Assembly (NCBI GenBank): GCA_032164245.1
Contig: JAVMKO010000003.1
Coordinates: 12,782,651-12,846,650 of the forward strand
Direction of reading: 5' to 3'
Source: Sternotherus odoratus
Taxonomy: Eukaryota; Chordata; Testudines; Kinosternidae
Length of the DNA stretch: 64,000 nucleotides
The stretch's first letter is position 1; each line of letters starts with the position of its first letter. Shown in pieces: positions 59,795 through 64,000 of this stretch. The notes under the pieces were generated by a model. That model ran no database searches. It was not told where the DNA came from and was given only the letters and a program-made list of their open reading frames with translations. Made by a program: the position numbers and the translations under genes.

Positions 59795-59916
59795 TAGGGT
59801 GACCAGACAGCAAGTGTGAAAAATCAGGATGGAGTGGGAGGTAATAGGAGCCTATATAAGAAAAAGACCCCAAAATCGGGACTGTCCCTATAAAATCGAA
59901 ACATCTGGTCCCCCTA
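59795..59916 (-). mobile_element. Non-autonomous hAT-type element, second copy, with 8-bp target duplication
   Basis: TAGGGTGACCAGACAGCAAG at the left and GGTCCCCCTA at the right are the same family as 10542-10671 in opposite orientation; its internal phrase GGGACTGTCCCTATAAAAT also matches. Flanks CTTGAACA (59787-59794) and TTTGAACA (59917-59924) differ at one base, an aged 8-bp duplication. Confidence 0.88.
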
Positions 59917-60347
59917 TTTGAACATCGGCCACTTAGATCCATGTCGCAGAGTGAAATAACCCTACTGAGCACTGTGGACCTTGGAGCTGATAAAAGTGAG
60001 AGGCTGGGAGGTGGAGCAGAGATGGCCTGCAGTTGCTAAGAACTGAAATAAGCTCCATGACTCTAGAATGCTCTTCTGTGGGAATGGGAAGGCTCAGTGG
60101 ACCGGTGCGGCAGTGTACCGTGTATCGGTGGAGCCTCCAGGCCCTGTTCTCTCTCCTTGTGCAGGACCCACCGACTATCACTGCCCCAGGATTGCCCACA
60201 GGGACAAGCTGCATGGTAGAACGTCACTGGCTGATTCCTCATATCCTGCCCAAGCCCACACGCATCCAACTGACCTGCTCTCAGTTAGCCCACATAGACC
60301 ATACACATACATTCCTGTGCCCTTTAATCCTGCACCTCACTCTGCAA

Positions 60348-60992
60348 TAGGGTTGCCCGGTGTCCAGTTTTCAACCAGAACACCCGATCAATGGCGCAGC
60401 TACCAGAAGCAGTGGCATGTCTCCATTCTGGCTCCTACGCATAGGGGCAGCCAGGGGACTGCACATGCTGCCCCCACCCCAAGTGCCAGGTCAATAGGTC
60501 CCATGAACCATGGCCAATGGGAGCTGCGAGGGTAGGGCCTGTGGATGGGGCAGGACACAGAGCTGCCTGACCGTGCCTCTGCGTAGGAGCTGGAATGGGG
60601 ACATGCTGCTGCTTCTGGGAGCTGCTTGAGGTAATTGCCACCCAGAGCCAGCATCCCTGACCCCCTCCTGTGCTCCAAACCCCTTGATCCCAGCCCAGAG
60701 CATCCTCCTGCACCCCAAACTCCTCATCCCCAGCCCCAATCCAGAGCCTGCACCCCCAGCCAGAGTCCTCTGCCTTCCCCACACTCCAAGACTCGGCCCC
60801 AGCTCTGATCCCCTCCCACCCTCCGAACCCCTCAGCCCAAGCCTGGAGCCTCCTCATTCACCCCAAACCCCTCATTCATGGCCCTACCCCAGAGCCCGCA
60901 TCCCCAGATGGAGCACTTTCCCCTCCTGCCCCCGCATCCCTCTGCGGAGCAAGGGTGTTCGATTTTGTGCAAGTAGAAAGTTGGCAACCCTT
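60348..60992 (+). mobile_element. Non-autonomous hAT-type element, 645 bp, with 8-bp target duplication
   Basis: Ends TAGGGTTGCC and GGCAACCCTT are inverted repeats with one terminal mismatch. CTCTGCAA flanks it exactly at 60340-60347 and 60993-61000. The interior is a C-rich series of loosely repeated phrases (CAGCCCAGAGC, CCCCAAACCCCTCA) that explains the several overlapping open frames on both strands at 60068-61004. None has a domain. Confidence 0.9.
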
Positions 60993-61854
60993 CTCTGCAA
61001 GTAGTCACACTCAGTCAAAGGGTGAAATTCCAGCCCCACTGAAGTCAATAACAAAACTCTACTTGACACCGGTTGGGCTAGGATTTCATCCAATGGATCT
61101 ATTTATGGAGTAAAGTATTCCTAAACATAAGTAGGGGGATCAGAGCTTGCCACTCAATCATACAGTTTTTTGTAAATAAACATTATTAAGGTGTTAACCT
61201 TTTTGCATAACATTGCATAAATACAAAGAAATAATTTTATTCGGGACCATGCAAGAAGCCACAAATATTGCTTTTTATGATGTTTTATTTTTCACAAAAA
61301 TGATTGCTCTTGTGATTAGCCATGCAAAAATGGCATTGTTTTAAATTATTGGCTGAACAAAATTCTCATTGAAAAATCTGAGGATTTGTCTCAAAAATCA
61401 AACATTTTCAGAGTGGAAATTGCTCCATTTTAAAACTCCCACATTATCTGATTCTTGAGCCAACCCCACAAGATTTTTGTACCCATCTTTGCAAGTTTCC
61501 AAACAAATCCAAAAACCTTGAATAAATATATTTTCTAGTACTGGAGCCAATATTTGCACAGCCTCAGAGGAAATCTTGATTATACAGATTCAGAGCTCCA
61601 GCATTTAAAATCACAACTTCAGTTAATTCCTAAGGAATTGAATGAACATAATAGCTTGACTACATGAGGGAGGGCTTCTTATTTCTATGGATGCGCTCAA
61701 TAGTTGCTAGAACGTCTAGAAGATGTTCATATCATATGAAAGTCAAGCTGGGTTTGCTTGGCTTCTGCATCAAAAGGACAAAACCAGTGATTGGTGCTTC
61801 TTGCAATAGAATTTATAAGTTTTGTTTGAGCGCAAAGTCTATTGCTTGAAACAA

Positions 61855-62440
61855 AGGCCATGTCTACACTACCCACTGGATCGGTGGGTAGTGATCAATC
61901 TATCGGGGATAGATTTATCGCTTTTAGTGTAGACGTGATAAATCGATCTCCGAGCGCTCTCCCCGTCAACTCCAGAACTCCACCTCTGTGAGAGGCGGAA
62001 GCAGAGTCGACAGGGGAGCAGCAGCGGTCGACTTGCCGCTGTGAGGATGCTGAGGTAAGTCAACCTAGGGGCTGGTCTCCGCTAGGGGGGAGATCGACTG
62101 TAGATACACACTTTCAGCTACGTTAATAACAGCTGAAATTGGCATCTCTATAGTCGACTTACCTGCCATCCTCACGGCGGCGGCGGCGCGGTCCCCCGTC
62201 AACTCCAGCTTGAGCCTTTTGGTGAGCTGGACTTCTGGAGTCGACAGGGGAGCTGCTGGCAATTTTGACGCGTCTTGACGAGACGCGATAAATCAATCGC
62301 CAAAAGATCAACCCCTCCCCAGCCTAGTGAAGACAAGCCCTAAGATACCTCAACTTCAGCTATGCTATTCGTGTAGCTGAAGTTCTGTATCTTAGGTCAA
62401 ACCCCACCCCCACTCCCAGTGTAGACCTGGCCAAAGTTAA
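61855..62440 (-). mobile_element. Palindromic TA-type MITE interrupted by a relative (outer copy)
   Basis: The outer copy runs from CCATGTCTACACTACCCACT (61858) to about 62070 and resumes at 62341 with AAGATACCTCAACTTCAGCT. It ends AGTGTAGACCTGGCC. The break falls inside the motif 'gtcaacctaagatac', which reads continuously if the inner copy is removed. Confidence 0.85.
62071..62340 (-). mobile_element. Palindromic TA-type MITE, inner copy with TA target duplication
   Basis: The inner element runs from GGGGCTGGTCTCCGCTAG to AGTGAAGACAAGCCC and is bounded by TA on both sides (CCTA|GGGG and GCCC|TAAG). Its inner arms (GTCGACTTACCTGCCATCCT, GGACTTCTGGAGTCGACAGG) match the family at 43996. Removal with one TA restores the outer copy, showing TA-targeted insertion, the mode of Tc1/mariner-type elements. 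Confidence 0.85.
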
Positions 62441-64000
62441 AAAATACTGCAATATTTCAGGTATAGATAAACTACAGATCATATGCATTTTAGCCCTCAG
62501 ATTTACATTTGAGATTTAAAATGGTGTTAGCGGCCTCTTTTGCACTAGGATTTTTCCTAATACTTCCCACCGCACATCTCTTGGTGGTAGCACAAGTTTA
62601 GACAAGGCACTCACCAGATTTTAACAACTGGGTAGTTCAGACCTGCTCTGAGAAAGATTAGGCAACATGATGTTTAAATCAATAGCCATGGCTACACTTG
62701 TGCTCCCCTTTTGCTTCCACTGGAGGAGCTAAGCTAATAGTAGCAATGGGGTGAAATTTTAGGGGGAAAAACGCTGCTAGTTTAGACATAGTCCTGATAT
62801 ATATCTCGAGATTTCTTCCTCTGCCCTCAGGCATGGAGTAATGGAAGCTTATGGTATACCGCTCCATAAAGCTTTTGTGCCTCTTCCTTCTTTTAATTAT
62901 TACATTCTTTATTTGTATGCTAGTAGCCCAGAGGCCCATCTGAGATCAAAGTCCCATTTTGCTAGGTGTCACACAAACACGTAGTAAGAAATAGCCTCTG
63001 CCCCAGAGACCTTACAAGGTACATTAATGAGACATGTGAAGGCTGAGAGGGGAAACATTCTTTCCATCCAGTTTGGTGGTGACTGAGTAGTACAGGTGCA
63101 TAGCTACCAGTCAGGGGTTCACATCTCACCCGCTCTCCTACAGACAGGCCCCCTGCAAATGGATTCCTGATCCATTGGGTTGAAAAAGTCCAAAGTGGAC
63201 AGACATGCTACTAGCCATGTCACTCCCTTGTGGGCCATTGGCTACAGAAACTGATGTACCCTAACTACATCAGCATGATGAACCGAACACTGCCTAAGAA
63301 AGTGATACTTTCTAGTACAGTGAGTGTAATTACACTGTTATTATATTGCAGTTATAGGTTATGATACCTCTAATTGCCACTAATCCATATAACACTATAT
63401 GACTGGGAATAAGTACCTTGTAAAACAATGCAGTTAATATGTGTGAATTTCAAAAATACAGGGTCAAATCCTGAGTTGCTGCAAATCCATGTAGCTTCAT
63501 TAGAGCAATCTGGTCCATATGCATTAAGACCAACAAGAGGAAGGTAAAATGATTCAGTCGTGTCCTTAACCATCTGGTTATATTAATTTGTGATAATTAG
63601 ACACGGAAAAGCATACCTCTGGTATGCATATAACAAGTCTGAAATTGTATTGTGAGTTATGACCCTAAATCCTAAAAGAAAAATGTGAAAAATTAAAGTG
63701 AACATTGTTTAGGCACACAACAGGTACCCGATGTTTTGACTACCCAGTCCTAAATATCCATCTATTAGGGATTTTCTGGTGCACCAGTCCATAAAGAAAT
63801 CCCGCTCATGATAAGCTATACTCCAGATATGTAGGAAATTGATAAAATCTGAAACAATCCTGAATCCTAACTACTGGGCTAGCTCTTCTGGTGTCTTCTC
63901 CCCAAGTATTCAATGCATGTGCTGATGCATTGTGACACAGTGATTAAATACATGTTTACATGCGTTTAAAAATATATATCAGCATACGGGACCTCTGCTT
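62441..64000. other. Intron sequence at window end, no gene recognised
   Basis: Bases 62685-62800 begin ATGGCTACACTTGTGCTCCC and carry TTAGACATAGTCCT, perhaps one more degraded TA-type element. Bases 62930-63050 recall the L2-like 'cacacaaacacgtag...cctctgccccagagacctta' segment. The rest is AT-rich and unclassified. Confidence 0.45.

Noticed and set aside
60068..61004. Cluster of frames of 92-155 residues on both strands
   Set aside because: Most are explained by the hAT-type element at 60348-60992, whose interior is low-complexity and C-rich.

Overview
The window looks like nuclear DNA of a reptile, most likely a turtle. It holds one recognisable protein-coding exon, dense CR1 LINE debris on both strands, tRNA-headed SINEs with CR1-like tails, MIR/L2-like remnants, and GC-rich palindromic DNA elements of a kind familiar from turtle genomes. 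It has no bacterial, viral or organellar gene organisation. The turtle call rests on the repeat repertoire and is an inference.

The only host gene seen is at the left edge. Bases 1-1630 on the minus strand are one open exon (542 full codons, no stop) encoding the C-terminal two thirds of the patched-domain membrane protein PTCHD4. The exon opens with a clear splice acceptor at 1631-1632, and the stop codon lies just outside the window. Everything from 1631 to 64000 is best read as the large intron upstream of that exon. No second exon was found. The longer open frames elsewhere are repeat translations or frames through GC-rich minisatellites.

Layout: PTCHD4 exon (1-1630); quiet intron; CR1 (3288-5620); MIR/L2-like remnants (5.9-6.5 kb); unique-looking intron to about 9.4 kb; CR1 tail and small palindromes (9.4-9.7 kb); two hAT-type elements (10.5-11.2 kb); a palindromic element carrying an inverted G/C-rich minisatellite (11.43-13.01 kb); a CR1 with an ORF1 esterase remnant and a hAT-type insertion (14.95-17.8 kb); a G-rich element with higher-order tandem structure (18.55-19.70 kb); AT-rich intron; a four-level nest of Gypsy, CR1, CR1 and SINE (22.1-27.6 kb); a 599-bp hAT-type element (30.9-31.5 kb); CR1 and MIR-like pieces (33-35 kb); a palindromic TA-type element (38.5 kb); more CR1 (40.0-43.3 kb); a 2.1-kb composite element (43.9-46.0 kb); AT-rich unique sequence (48-49.9 kb); CR1 pieces and a GA microsatellite (51-59 kb); two hAT-type elements with target duplications (59.8-61.0 kb); and a palindromic element nested in its own relative (61.9-62.4 kb).

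No previously undescribed gene system was found. The most notable structures are the large inverted minisatellite at 11.6-12.8 kb, the nested retroelement stack at 22-27 kb, and several insertions datable by target-site duplications. Boundaries of old repeats are approximate because they were judged by eye.
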